Assembly (NCBI GenBank): GCA_010672965.1
Contig: JAAHFN010000002.1
Location: 62,001 to 126,000 of the forward strand
DNA length: 64,000 nucleotides
Reading direction: 5' to 3'
Source: Oscillatoria sp. SIO1A7
Lineage (GTDB): Bacteria > Cyanobacteriota > Cyanobacteriia > Cyanobacteriales > Laspinemataceae
Shown piece by piece: positions 1-7,242 of the stretch. The translations under genes were made by a program, and so were the position numbers. The notes under the pieces were generated by a model. That model was given only the letters and a program-made list of their open reading frames with translations. It had not been told where the DNA came from and did not search any database. Numbering within the stretch: the first letter of the stretch is position 1; every line of letters starts with the position of its first letter.

Positions 1-114
1 TTTTCCTCAGTGTTTGAAACTGAAGTCGGCACCGAAGCGGCACTGAGGCTAGCTGCAGACTTAAAACCAAAACGCGCCGTGGGCTTTGGAGTTAGCCATT
101 GGTTTGAAGATTAG
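1..114 (+). CDS. menC: o-succinylbenzoate synthase, C-terminal end (partial)
   Basis: The frame is open from base 1 to a TAG at 112-114 and encodes about 37 residues ending in AVGFGVSHWFED. The segment FSSVFET, then LRLAADL and the terminal GFGV-HWF pattern match the end of the enolase-superfamily enzyme MenC. MenC dehydrates SHCHC to o-succinylbenzoate in phylloquinone/menaquinone synthesis. menE, the next pathway step, lies about 1.3 kb downstream on the same strand, which supports the call. The rest of the gene is outside the window. The identification rests on a short tail, but context makes it fairly secure. Confidence 0.75.
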   Translation, partial: FSSVFETEVGTEAALRLAADLKPKRAVGFGVSHWFED

Positions 115-311
115 GGCATTGGGCATTGGGCATCGGGCATCGGGCATTGGGAATCTTGAATTTTGAATTTTGAATTTTGAATTTTGAATTTTGAATTTTG
201 AATTGGGCATTGGGCAGTCCCATCCCCTCCTGGGAGGGGCTAGGGGTGGGTTGGAAGGGTTGGGGGTGGGTGGCCGAAGGGCATCGGTAATTTTGAATTT
301 TGAATTTTGAA
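115..311. repeat. Mosaic of short tandem repeats after menC
   Basis: CATTGGG-type decamers are followed by a run of the octamer TTGAATTT and then a GC-rich hairpin of the CCCCTCC-GGAGGGG type near 214-270. No coding potential is seen. The octamer resumes at 403-435 on the far side of an inverted-repeat element, so the element appears to have inserted into the array. Confidence 0.8.
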
Positions 312-312
312 C

Positions 313-402
313 AGGACTTACGCAAAATATCTATATCTAGCATTTGTAGGGGCAATCCCCCCCGTGGTTGCCCCTCCCCGTAGTGCCGTTGCGTAAGTCC
401 TA
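313..402. mobile_element. Family A inverted-repeat element (MITE-like), copy 1
   Basis: About 90 bp bounded by near-perfect inverted repeats CAGGACTTACGCA and TGCGTAAGTCCT. The interior is GC-rich and shared with the copy at 47447. It sits inside the TTGAATTT array and has TTGAA directly on both sides, consistent with a 5-bp target duplication. There is no internal gene, so transposition would need an enzyme supplied from elsewhere. Confidence 0.75.
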
Positions 403-690
403 TTGAATTTTGAATTTTGAATTTTGAATTTTGACTTATTACCTTGAGACTTATTACCTTGAGACTTTTGACTTTGGCTCCTCAACAGGGCTCGGGAGAG
501 CATTGGAGTTCGGCGTGCTGGCCAATTTGCCATAACAAGACAGTTATTTGAGAAATGCTATAGCCCAGAAACCCGGGTTTTCCAACAAGGCGGGCTTCTC
601 ATATTTTCATATTTGAACAAACCTGGTTTCTATATAATAGAATAGGTACTCAGAAAGCCGGCTTGTTGAAGAAACAGGCTTCTCGAACAA
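403..690. other. Non-coding stretch with octamer repeats and an imperfect hairpin
   Basis: The TTGAATTT octamer array continues to about 435, followed by a duplicated ACTTATTACCTTGAG unit. At 566-690 there is an imperfect long inverted repeat built from GTTTTCCAACAAG and CTTGTTGAAGAAAC type segments, a common kind of cyanobacterial intergenic hairpin. No gene is supported here. Confidence 0.6.
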
Positions 691-816
691 TACCGTAGGC
701 TGTTTTGCGGCAAACGTTTGTGGTGGAGCTACAATCTGTTGGCCGGGGATCCAGTAATGGCGACCGAGGCTGTCAGATTAGGCTATACGACAGTGGAGCA
801 AGTGCGGGAACTGCCC
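691..816 (+). pseudogene. Possible remnant of a rhodanese-like domain
   Basis: An open frame without a credible start encodes residues including WWSYN, then MATEAVRLGYTTV. This vaguely resembles the C-x-x-C-W, SYN and A-x-x-GY-x-NVY spacing of rhodanese-like proteins, but the active-site cysteine pattern is damaged. The frame runs into the A/T palindrome that begins the upstream part of the structured RNA unit. It may be the tail of a gene cut by insertion of that unit. Recognition is weak and chance similarity cannot be excluded. Confidence 0.2.
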
Positions 817-844
817 AAGCGTAAAAAATTTTTTGCATTTAATG

Positions 845-873
845 TTGAAGTTCGAGCAACGCCGTGCTAATAT
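845..873 (+). promoter_or_regulatory. Promoter of structured RNA copy 1
   Basis: TTGAAG at 845-850 and TAATAT at 868-873 are separated by 17 bp. The same layout, 17-bp spacing and many spacer bases (TTCGAG, CGTGCTA) recur before copy 2 at 6253-6281. Both copies also have an AAAAATTTTT tract just upstream. Conservation of the promoter together with the RNA suggests the whole unit is a transcription unit with a vegetative sigma-70-type promoter. Confidence 0.7.
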
Positions 874-879
874 AGTATT

Positions 880-1145
880 AACGCTCCGATAGAGGGGCAA
901 AAAAAGGGGGCACGGCTAGCCGCGACCCTTTAAGGAATAAAAAAGAAGCAAACCCTAGTAAGGAGGTCTTCTCACTCAAAAAAAAGAAACTTCTCCCTTA
1001 AAAACCGGACTGGCACGGAGTAAGCCCTGGACTATGGGCTAATAGTCCAGTGGCTTGCCTCCGATAGCTAGGCCGGCTGCTCAGATAGCCCACCCAAAAC
1101 CCCGCCGATCGTGCATTAGATCGTGGTAGCGGATGGGTTTCCCTT
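880..1145 (+). ncRNA. Structured non-coding RNA of unknown family, copy 1
   Basis: No reading frame explains this stretch. Reading it as RNA gives five elements. A 5' stem GCUCC/GGGGC lies at 883-898. A stem over 903-931 is built on CACGGCUAGCCG. GGAG/CUCC pairs across 961-997. A long hairpin spans 1004-1076 with stem CUGGACUAU/AUAGUCCAG and loop GGGCUA at 1036-1041. A final hairpin at 1102-1132 is followed by UUU. The loop GGGCUA is complementary to UAGCCC at 1086-1091, so a pseudoknot is likely. Copy 2 at 6288 keeps every element with compensatory changes. I do not recognise 6S, tmRNA, RNase P or SRP RNA features. menE lies downstream, so a leader role is possible but the second copy has no adjacent gene on its strand. 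Confidence 0.65.
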
Positions 1146-1391
1146 GGGAGAAATTCGTCTTCTTTTTGAGCAACGGACCTCCTTCTTTTTTCTAGATTGC
1201 AGGAAGAATTATAGCAGTAAGGCGGTTCCTGCCCGGTCGATAGAACGCAAGCAGGGTCAGCCCTCTATCGCCCTACGGTATTTATGGAACAGCGGAAGCG
1301 GATTTGATATAAATTAAAGACTGGCAACTCTCAAACTACAAGTTCCCAAGTCCCCAAGTCCCCAAGTCTGCTTGTCTATCCCTAAGAGCGG

Positions 1392-3059
1392 GTGCAAAGC
1401 GTGAAAAATATTTTAGATGTTCTAGAAAAACGAAACCAAGACAATTGGCTGCCCTGCTGCGATCGCAAGCAACTACTGGAACTTACCCGCCAGTCATGGC
1501 AAGAGTTAGCCCCTCTCGCAGACCTTGACAAAAGACCCAATATTCTCCTAGCCGAATCAGATCCAGTAAGATTTTTGGCTCGTTTCATTGCCGCCATTGC
1601 CGCCGAATGCCCCGTCTTTCTCGGCAATCCCAACTGGGCCAAGGGGGAATGGCAACAGGCGATGGATTTGGTCAAAGTTGGGGTGTGGGGAGAGGGGGGA
1701 CTGTGGGGACTGTGGGGAGACAAGGGCACAAGGGGACTGTGGGGAGAGGGGGGACTGTGGGGAGACAAGGGCACAAGGGGACAAGGGGACCGTAAGATAA
1801 CCCTACACCCTACACCCTACACCCTACACCCTAATTCAAGCTCTACAACCTACACCCCACACCCTCCTTCAAACCCTACACCCTACACCCTACACCCCAC
1901 ACCCCCATTAATAATGATTCCCACTGGCGGGACTTCGGGAAAGATTCGCTTTGCCGTCCATACTTGGGACAGTTTAATGGCATCGGTGCAAGGCTTTGCG
2001 GAATATTTTGAAGTATCCCAGATAAATTCCTGCTGCGTTTTGCCCCTTTATCACGTCAGCGGTTTAATGCAATTTATGCGTTCTTTCACAACTGGGGGCA
2101 AATTGGCAATTCTGCCATCCTATAAATGTCTGGGAGATATCCCCGACGAGATTAATACCGCCGAATTTTTTCTTTCCCTAGTGCCAACCCAGCTTCACCG
2201 ACTGCTGCAAGACGAGCAAACTGCCAATTGGCTATCTGGCTTTAAAGCAATTCTTCTAGGTGGTGCCCCAGCATGGCCGCAATTGCTGGCAGCAGCCAGA
2301 AGCCAGGGTCTCCCCCTCGCGCCGACATACGGCATGACCGAAACTGCATCCCAAGTTGCGACCCTGAAACCTGCTGATTTTCTAGCGGGCAATAATAGCT
2401 GCGGCCGGGTATTGCCTCATGCCCAAATTACGATTCGTGCTGTTGCTGATGAGGCATGGGTTGCTAAGAGGTTGGCTGACGAGAAATTGGTTGACGAGGG
2501 ATTGATTGACGAGGGATTGGTTGCGGAGAGATTGCCTGCTGACGAGGGATTGGCTGACGAGAAATTGCCTGCAAACCAAACGGGCATTGTTACTATCCAG
2601 GCCAGCTCGCTGGCATTGGGTTATTATCCTTTATTAAATGTAGAGACCCTGACAAACTGGGGACAGATAACAGATGACTTGGGTTTTTTAGATGACCGGG
2701 GTTATCTAAATATAGTGGGACGCCGCAGCCAGAAAATCGTCACCGGCGGCGAGAATGTTTTCCCCGCTGAGGTAGAAGCAGGAATTATAGCCACGGGTTT
2801 AGTGACAGATGTCTGCGTTATTGGTACGAGCGATCCCGATTGGGGTCAAATCGTAACGGCAGTTTATGTGCCCGCAAGGCCAGAAGTCTCCCCCGCTTCC
2901 CTAAAGAATGCCTTAAGGGACAAGTTAGCCAAGTACAAGCAACCTAAATATTGGCTGCCAAAGACGAGTTTGCCCCGCAATGCCCAAGGAAAGCTCAATC
3001 GCGAGCGGCTCCTTGAATTTGTTAAAAAGTCTTTTCCCCAAAAGGATGGATTAGATTGA
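1392..3059 (+). CDS. menE: o-succinylbenzoate-CoA ligase with repeat-derived insertions
   Basis: This is an ANL-superfamily adenylating enzyme that activates o-succinylbenzoate with ATP and CoA in phylloquinone synthesis. The P-loop-like motif IPTGGTSGK is at 176-184, the A5 motif YGMTETAS at 313-320, DDLGFLDDRGYLNIVGR follows, and the C-terminal catalytic lysine is in GKLNRE. The start is GTG at 1392, with another in-frame GTG at 1401. At 555 residues it is longer than usual. Residues about 97-172 are a low-complexity insert, first G/W-rich (GGLWGDKGTRG units) and then P/Y/T/H-rich, just before the P-loop. Residues 351-395 are a second insert of ADEGL-type repeats. The first insert uses the same GGGTGTAGGG-type DNA found between genes in this window. 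The frame is intact, so the enzyme is probably functional. Confidence 0.9.
   Translation: MQSVKNILDVLEKRNQDNWLPCCDRKQLLELTRQSWQELAPLADLDKRPNILLAESDPVRFLARFIAAIAAECPVFLGNPNWAKGEWQQAMDLVKVGVWGEGGLWGLWGDKGTRGLWGEGGLWGDKGTRGQGDRKITLHPTPYTLHPNSSSTTYTPHPPSNPTPYTLHPTPPLIMIPTGGTSGKIRFAVHTWDSLMASVQGFAEYFEVSQINSCCVLPLYHVSGLMQFMRSFTTGGKLAILPSYKCLGDIPDEINTAEFFLSLVPTQLHRLLQDEQTANWLSGFKAILLGGAPAWPQLLAAARSQGLPLAPTYGMTETASQVATLKPADFLAGNNSCGRVLPHAQITIRAVADEAWVAKRLADEKLVDEGLIDEGLVAERLPADEGLADEKLPANQTGIVTIQASSLALGYYPLLNVETLTNWGQITDDLGFLDDRGYLNIVGRRSQKIVTGGENVFPAEVEAGIIATGLVTDVCVIGTSDPDWGQIVTAVYVPARPEVSPASLKNALRDKLAKYKQPKYWLPKTSLPRNAQGKLNRERLLEFVKKSFPQKDGLD
1680..1907 (+). repeat. Minisatellite DNA inside menE
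   Basis: In-frame tandem repeats, first GTGGGGAGA-type and AAGGGGAC-type units, then CTACACC heptamers. The heptamer tract is the complement of the GGGTGTAG arrays at 39225 and 55090. The length keeps the menE frame open and adds about 76 residues directly before the ATP-binding motif. Confidence 0.85.
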
Positions 3060-3060
3060 A

Positions 3061-3747
3061 TTAAAAATTTTTGACAATTAACTGACAATTGCGCTCGTCG
3101 GTAGTGCGAGTGTAGGTGACGCGATCGGCTAGACTTCCCATGAAGATTAGGCCGCGTCCGGATTCGCGTTCGAGGGGATCGATATCCATCTCCATCAGTT
3201 CTCTGAGCTTGGCCTCGAAGTCAAAGGGCTCGCCTCGATCCCAAATTTTTATTTCCAGGCGTCCCTTGAAAATGGTTGCTTCCACTTCTATGGGAGTCTC
3301 TACGGGCAGGTCTTTGTGGGCGTGGCGGACCGCGTTAGTAAATCCTTCTGCCAGGACTGTTTGGCACTGCCACCACACGGCTTTGGGAATTAGCTCCTGC
3401 AAAGGATTAAACCAATCCAAAATCTCCTCTAATTCAGAGAGCTTTGTCTTGACTATTTTTTCCGTTTGCTGGATAGGCGCGCCATGTGGGTAAGAGCGAT
3501 CGCTCCTTGAGCCCAGGCCATTCTTCAAGCGGTTAAACCAACCAAAAAAACCATCCACAAGATTAGATTTTTTATACTTTTGCGAGGTTTCGGCTACCTG
3601 ACTATCAAAATCGTTATCAAAATTTTTGCCAATCGACAGGCAGTTTTGCTCGTCGGGAGTCCGAGCGTAACTCAGGTCGTCGGCCAGATCCGACATTATC
3701 TTGAGACCCCTTCCGCCTTCAGGAAGATTTTCTAGCTTCTGGGACAT
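3061..3747 (-). CDS. RsbW-like ATP-binding protein (anti-sigma/serine kinase type)
   Basis: This is a GHKL-type ATPase of the HATPase_c_2 group, whose members bind or phosphorylate anti-sigma-factor antagonists. The N-box is EGFTNAVRHAH, the G1 region WDRGEPFD and the G2 region ESGRGL near the C-terminus. The first about 45 residues (EGGRGLKIMSDLADDLSYART...) closely repeat the last about 40 (ESGRGLIFMGSLADRVTYTRT...). The N-terminus is therefore a copy of the end of the domain, as if two tandem paralogues had fused by deletion. An internal GTG at 3558 (residue 64) could be the original start of the present domain. The gene converges on menE with 1 bp between their stop codons. Confidence 0.8.
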   Translation of the reverse strand: MSQKLENLPEGGRGLKIMSDLADDLSYARTPDEQNCLSIGKNFDNDFDSQVAETSQKYKKSNLVDGFFGWFNRLKNGLGSRSDRSYPHGAPIQQTEKIVKTKLSELEEILDWFNPLQELIPKAVWWQCQTVLAEGFTNAVRHAHKDLPVETPIEVEATIFKGRLEIKIWDRGEPFDFEAKLRELMEMDIDPLERESGRGLIFMGSLADRVTYTRTTDERNCQLIVKNF

Positions 3748-4351
3748 ATCAACTTTCCTCGGTTTTTGGTATGCGCGTTGAGCTTTCGGATACCTTAATA
3801 TAACGCTTGCGTTTCCGAATGCGACGCTCTAATGCTATTGCGTCCTAGGGCAATTATACCGCGAAAACCCAGTTCCAGCAGCAGGCAGCTCGCTCTTGGC
3901 AAGAGCGATCGCTCCTAGAGGCTTGCTATTCCAATGGATCTGAAATACTAGGGGGTAATTGCTATCAAACCCGAGAGCCCTGTAGGGATATAACCCCCAT
4001 TACAGCTAAAAACCAATCCAAAAGCGATCGCTACCGTTCGGGCGATCGCGGAGTAGAAGCCCAAACCCTGCCCTCCGGGGCTATGCCCAAGAACCGGTAT
4101 CCACCCAATAAAGCCAACAATTAACCATATCTAATTTTCGGCTGTAGCTGGGGTGTTTGCGATGAAGTTTTTCACCACATTGGTGACATTCTGGTATCGT
4201 TCCTGCTGGAAACCCGAAACCTCTTAACTGTAGGGCAATCCCTGCTCCCGAAAGCGAAACGGTAAATTAGCATGAAGTTTCCCTACACCCAACACCCTAA
4301 ACCCCACACCCTAGGGCGTGGCGGCCTCGATAGCGGTCCCAAACCCTAAAG
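3748..4351. other. Intergenic stretch with a short coding-like remnant
   Basis: Several GCGATCGC octamers and short ACACCC tandem repeats near 4285-4312 are present. On the minus strand, 4131-4223 is a 31-codon open frame between two stops (containing RYQNVTNVV and NFIANTPATAEN) that reads like a protein tail but has no start or upstream continuation. I do not recognise it. No complete gene is supported. Confidence 0.4.
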
Positions 4352-4684
4352 CTACTCACCAACCAGATGGGGGGACTCCTGAACCCGCACTTGTTCCCAA
4401 AGATATTTTACATAACATTTCGTTGCCGAGGGCAAGCGGACATTAGCTGCAAGGTCCGCAGCAGTTTGCTCGATAATGCGCGCATCCACAGAACTCAGGC
4501 GCTGCAGTCGGCGGCTCGAACCCAAGAGCCAGAGGAGTTGGAACATGGTTTCTGGATCGCTGCTGGTGTTGGGATTAGACCAAGCCATGTTGGAGCCTTG
4601 GTGTCGATCGCCCTTGTTCCCATGAGGGGATCTGTCCCAATAGCCGAGTTGTCTTATGCGTTCGTAAAATTGTTTCTCCATCAT
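4352..4684 (-). CDS. Small hypothetical protein, 110 aa
   Basis: The N-terminal part (MMEKQFYERIRQLGYW) and the helix-rich C-terminal half (LLWLLGSS, VDARIIEQTAADLAANV, TKCYVKYLWEQV) look like a folded small protein. No signal peptide or membrane segment is present. AGAGGAATAA lies about 15 bases upstream of the first of two consecutive ATGs, a poor ribosome-binding spacing. The opposite strand is also open here, but its translation looks less protein-like. I do not recognise a family. Confidence 0.5.
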   Translation of the reverse strand: MMEKQFYERIRQLGYWDRSPHGNKGDRHQGSNMAWSNPNTSSDPETMFQLLWLLGSSRRLQRLSSVDARIIEQTAADLAANVRLPSATKCYVKYLWEQVRVQESPHLVGE

Positions 4685-5123
4685 CGTTTTTAAGTGTTAT
4701 TCCTCTAGTTTGGCAGGTCCTATTTTTACCAAGTCTCCCCTGGAAAACAAACTTAGAAGATAAGTAGGATTGTCGATCGCATTATCAAGATTATTAATCA
4801 AACCTTAACTTTTCTGTATTATTAGGCACAAAATGAGGATTCGATCGCAAATTTAAGTTTTTACTAGCAAAGTGGCCATTGGGCATTGGGCATTGGACCC
4901 ACCCACACCGCCCGCAGGAGGGGAATTTGGGGCGATCGCTCCCTTCTGGGGGAGCGCAACTGGTAGCAAATTCGTTTTAGATCGCCCAAAACCAGCCCCT
5001 CCCAGGAGGCAGGGATTATTCGTTCTAGAGAATGTTTTTATTTATGGTCTCCCAGGGTAGAATTCAAAATTCAAAATTAATAATTCAAAAACAGAACAAT
5101 TTTTAATTTTGAGTTTTGAATTG
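4685..5123. other. Intergenic stretch with repeats
   Basis: GGGCATT tandem repeats near 4874-4895 are followed by a hairpin-forming CCCTCCC/GGAGGGG repeat region around 4905-5010. TTCAAAATT-type repeats at 5061-5120 match the octamer seen near base 170. No coding region is supported. Confidence 0.6.
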
Positions 5124-5384
5124 TTAGTCATTGCGTCGATTCAAAAAGCGGACTTCTTCAAGGATGACGTTAAATTGCTCGTCATTTTCAGCTTGACGTT
5201 GCTTGACATTCTCCATCTCCCGTTGGCTTTGGGCGGCAAGTTGCAGGAGAGCCTGAGCGGTGACTCTCAGTCCGTCTATACTATCCTTCACTTCACTAAT
5301 GCTTTCTCGCATTTCACTAATGCTTTCTCGCATTTCACTAACAATTGAAGATAATTCATCCAGCATTTCGTCAGTCCAGCGCAT
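5124..5384 (-). CDS. Small coiled-coil protein, 86 aa
   Basis: The protein is almost entirely helical, with heptad-like repeats (SEMRESISEMRESISEVKDSI) followed by a second helix rich in Q, E and R ending in RFLNRR. This is the layout of the short cyanobacterial coiled-coil hypothetical proteins that occur in many copies per genome. A 15-bp unit encoding SEMRE(S)I is duplicated in tandem. CGGAG lies about 12-16 bases before the ATG. The role is unknown. Confidence 0.7.
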   Translation of the reverse strand: MRWTDEMLDELSSIVSEMRESISEMRESISEVKDSIDGLRVTAQALLQLAAQSQREMENVKQRQAENDEQFNVILEEVRFLNRRND

Positions 5385-5482
5385 GCCATTTGTTTTGCTC
5401 CGTTGGTCTTAGGCTGGCTTATATTCTATCATTTATACTTTAATAAAACCTCAAAATTAAAAATTATTTTTTTATCTTGGAC

Positions 5483-5608
5483 TTATACTATGGTGGCAAA
5501 GCGGTCTAATTGCAACGATAATTCGGCTTTAGGTTTCGCATCCCAATTACCTTCTCGGGCATCTCTAATGCCGTCTTGGTACTCATTGGGAAAGTTGCTC
5601 CAGCGATC
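5483..5608 (-). pseudogene. Remnant of an unidentified protein, C-terminal fragment
   Basis: An open frame bounded by stops encodes 41 residues with clear protein character (FPNEYQDGIRDAREGNW, then LSLQLDRFATIV). A neighbouring frame just upstream continues with helix-like residues (AIELAELIKIAGATF), suggesting a frameshifted gene. Further upstream the frame enters a family E inverted-repeat element. No family is recognised. Confidence 0.35.
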
Positions 5609-5716
5609 TTAATTAACTCTGCAAGTTCTATAGCTTTTCTCAAATCAGTGTAATGAACGAAGCGTAGGGGCGACAGCAACAAGAGAGACAATTCTTGCCG
5701 CTCTGAACGGAAATTA

Positions 5717-5848
5717 TGGGAGCATTTCAATTTTGCGCGTTGTCGCCTGACGCCTATAGGCGTAAGCCCCGCCTCCGAAAAGCGGCTGGCGCGGCTACAC
5801 AAACTCTCGCCCTCTGGGCTGCCTTGTGACAAAAGTGAAATGCTCCCG
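5717..5848. mobile_element. Family E inverted-repeat element, copy 1
   Basis: It is bounded by GGGAGCATTTCAATTTTG and the complementary CAAAAGTGAAATGCTCCC. The interior holds a CGCCTATAGGCG palindrome. Related copies are at 6861, 23490 and 36242. It interrupts what looks like gene debris on both sides. Confidence 0.75.
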
Positions 5849-5940
5849 ATCAAAAGCGCGAATCTGCGCCAACAGCCGAGAACTCCGCCCCCCGCCCGCC
5901 AGTGCCAGAAGACAGATTAATAGGATTAATTGGATTGCTG

Positions 5941-6075
5941 AAGAAAGACTAACTAGCGGCAACGGCTGAGGAAATAAGAGAAGAGCTAACCAAGGAGCAA
6001 GCAGAAATACCTGAAAGAGTTATTCAGAAAATAGCAGAAAAAGAGATCGGAGAAATAGCGCGGCAGTTTTCGTAA
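5941..6075 (+). pseudogene. Remnant of a helical protein C-terminus
   Basis: After an in-frame TAA at 5950-5952, 40 codons read EEIREELTKEQAEIPER, QKIAEKEIGEIARQFS and stop. The composition is strongly helical and charged. The frame is also open upstream of the TAA, so this may be a gene end disabled by a nonsense mutation. No start or ribosome-binding site is visible. Confidence 0.3.
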
Positions 6076-6252
6076 CAGCGACTCCCAGTGGATTAAAGCC
6101 TGTGCCTGTAGGGCCTTTTTATGTCGCGAAGCGAGACGCCCCTATTCGCTCTCGGGAGGGGGACGGGCGCGATCGCGGCTATACCTTTTGCTACACCAGA
6201 GTGCAGAAGCTGCATAACGTGCAGAAATTCTCAAAAATTTTTCCGAACAATG

Positions 6253-6281
6253 TTGAAATTCGAGAAAAAGCGTGCTATTAT
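6253..6281 (+). promoter_or_regulatory. Promoter of structured RNA copy 2
   Basis: TTGAAA at 6253-6258 and TATTAT at 6276-6281 are spaced by 17 bp, as in copy 1. An AAAAATTTTT tract lies about 10 bases upstream. The -35 and -10 are closer to consensus than those of copy 1. Confidence 0.7.
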
Positions 6282-6287
6282 CTTTTA

Positions 6288-6548
6288 TAGCTCCTGAGAA
6301 GGGGCATAAATTAAGGCCACGGCTAGCCGTGACCCTTGCTTAAAACAGTCGAAGTAAACAGTCGCAAGGAGGTTTTCTCAATCAAAAAAACTTTCTCCCA
6401 TAAAAACCCCGGCTCCTAAGGAGTAGAGCCCAAGGACTTGGGCTATATAGTCCATTGGCTTACTCCAGTAGCTTGCCGGGGGGGAAGATAGCCCACCCCA
6501 AGTACTCGCTGACATCGCACCCTGTCGCGGCAGCGGGTGGGTTTTCTT
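6288..6548 (+). ncRNA. Structured non-coding RNA of unknown family, copy 2
   Basis: It has the same architecture as the unit at 880. The 5' stem GCUCC/GGGGC is at 6290-6305 and the palindromic stem CACGGCUAGCCGUG near 6318-6331. GGAG/CUCC pairs across 6368-6398. A long hairpin is closed by CCCCGG/CCGGGG with GGAGUA/UACUCC and GGACU/AGUCC inside. Its loop region UGGGCUAU can pair with AUAGCCCA at 6488-6495. A last hairpin CGCUG/CAGCG within CCCACC/GGUGGG is followed by UUUUCUUU, resembling a terminator. Relative to copy 1, paired positions change together (for example CCGG/CCGG becomes CCCCGG/CCGGGG), which argues for selection on RNA structure. There is no open frame. Confidence 0.65.
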
Positions 6549-6860
6549 TGGGGAAATGAGGGGACTGTGGGGAGAGGGGAGAGAGGGGAGAACTTTCAGC
6601 AGTCCTTCCCACACCTCCGACACCTCCGACACTTCCCACACTTCCCAGCTTGTATTTGGGCGAGGACCTCCTTGCTGTTTCACGATCCTACAACTATTCC
6701 CTTTGTTTTGCGTGCGATCGCCGGTCTGCCCGCTGCCGGAGGGAGCTGCGCGATCGCGCATTCAAAATTCTTTCATTCAAAATTCAAAGTTCCTTTGGAG
6801 CGAGCGCTCCTGGCCATAAGAGGGCTGGTTGATTGTTTCTGCCCGGAGGCACTAGGGCTA
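6549..6860. other. Repeat-rich non-coding stretch
   Basis: GAGAGGG-type and ACACCTCCG-type tandem repeats occur at 6560-6650, followed by GCGATCGC octamers and TTCAAAATT repeats around 6760-6790. Open frames on both strands are compositionally biased by the repeats and are not credible genes. Confidence 0.5.
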
Positions 6861-6991
6861 GGGAGCATTTCACTTTTGTAACGGGACAGCCCGGAGGGCG
6901 CTTGTTTTGTGTAGCCGCGCCAGCCGCTTTTCGGAGGCGGGGCTTACGCCTATAGGCGTAAGGCGGCTAGATACGAAATTGAAATGCTCCC
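6861..6991. mobile_element. Family E inverted-repeat element, copy 2
   Basis: Ends GGGAGCATTTCACTTTTG and GAAATTGAAATGCTCCC, with a CGCCTATAGGCG core as in copy 1. It is followed at 7000-7060 by a fragment of family C (GCTTCGCCCC and TTTGAGAAACGCTATA). Confidence 0.75.
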
Positions 6992-7242
6992 GAAATTATT
7001 GCACTCTCGTTGCTTCGCCCCAGATTATTTACGTCAATTTGAGAAACGCTATAGTAGCCCGTCAAGGTAGTTTTGAATAGTTGAGCATTTTTTTCCGTAG
7101 GCGTAGCCGCCCCTACGCCCCGGAGGGCGGGCTACGCCTACGGGGCTTGCCCAATGCCCAATGCCCAATGCGAACATGGCCAATTATTGCCCCCAAGGTC
7201 TCCATGTCCCCATGTCCCCATGTCCCCATGTACCCCGGTCTC

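Noticed and set aside
1382-1800. PHSPPSPHSP and GDCGERGDCG type frames over menE
   Set aside because: Alternative-frame translations of the minisatellite inside menE.
4367-4693. Plus-strand 108-residue frame opposite the small hypothetical gene
   Set aside because: Its composition is less protein-like than the minus-strand frame, although neither is certain.
880-6548. Assigning the structured RNA pair to IscB/TnpB omega-RNA (HEARO) or to 6S RNA
   Set aside because: No iscB or tnpB gene is present, the promoter is conserved with the unit and a 5' stem starts at the presumed transcript start, leaving no 5' guide. I cannot recall a matching 6S layout. Left unassigned.
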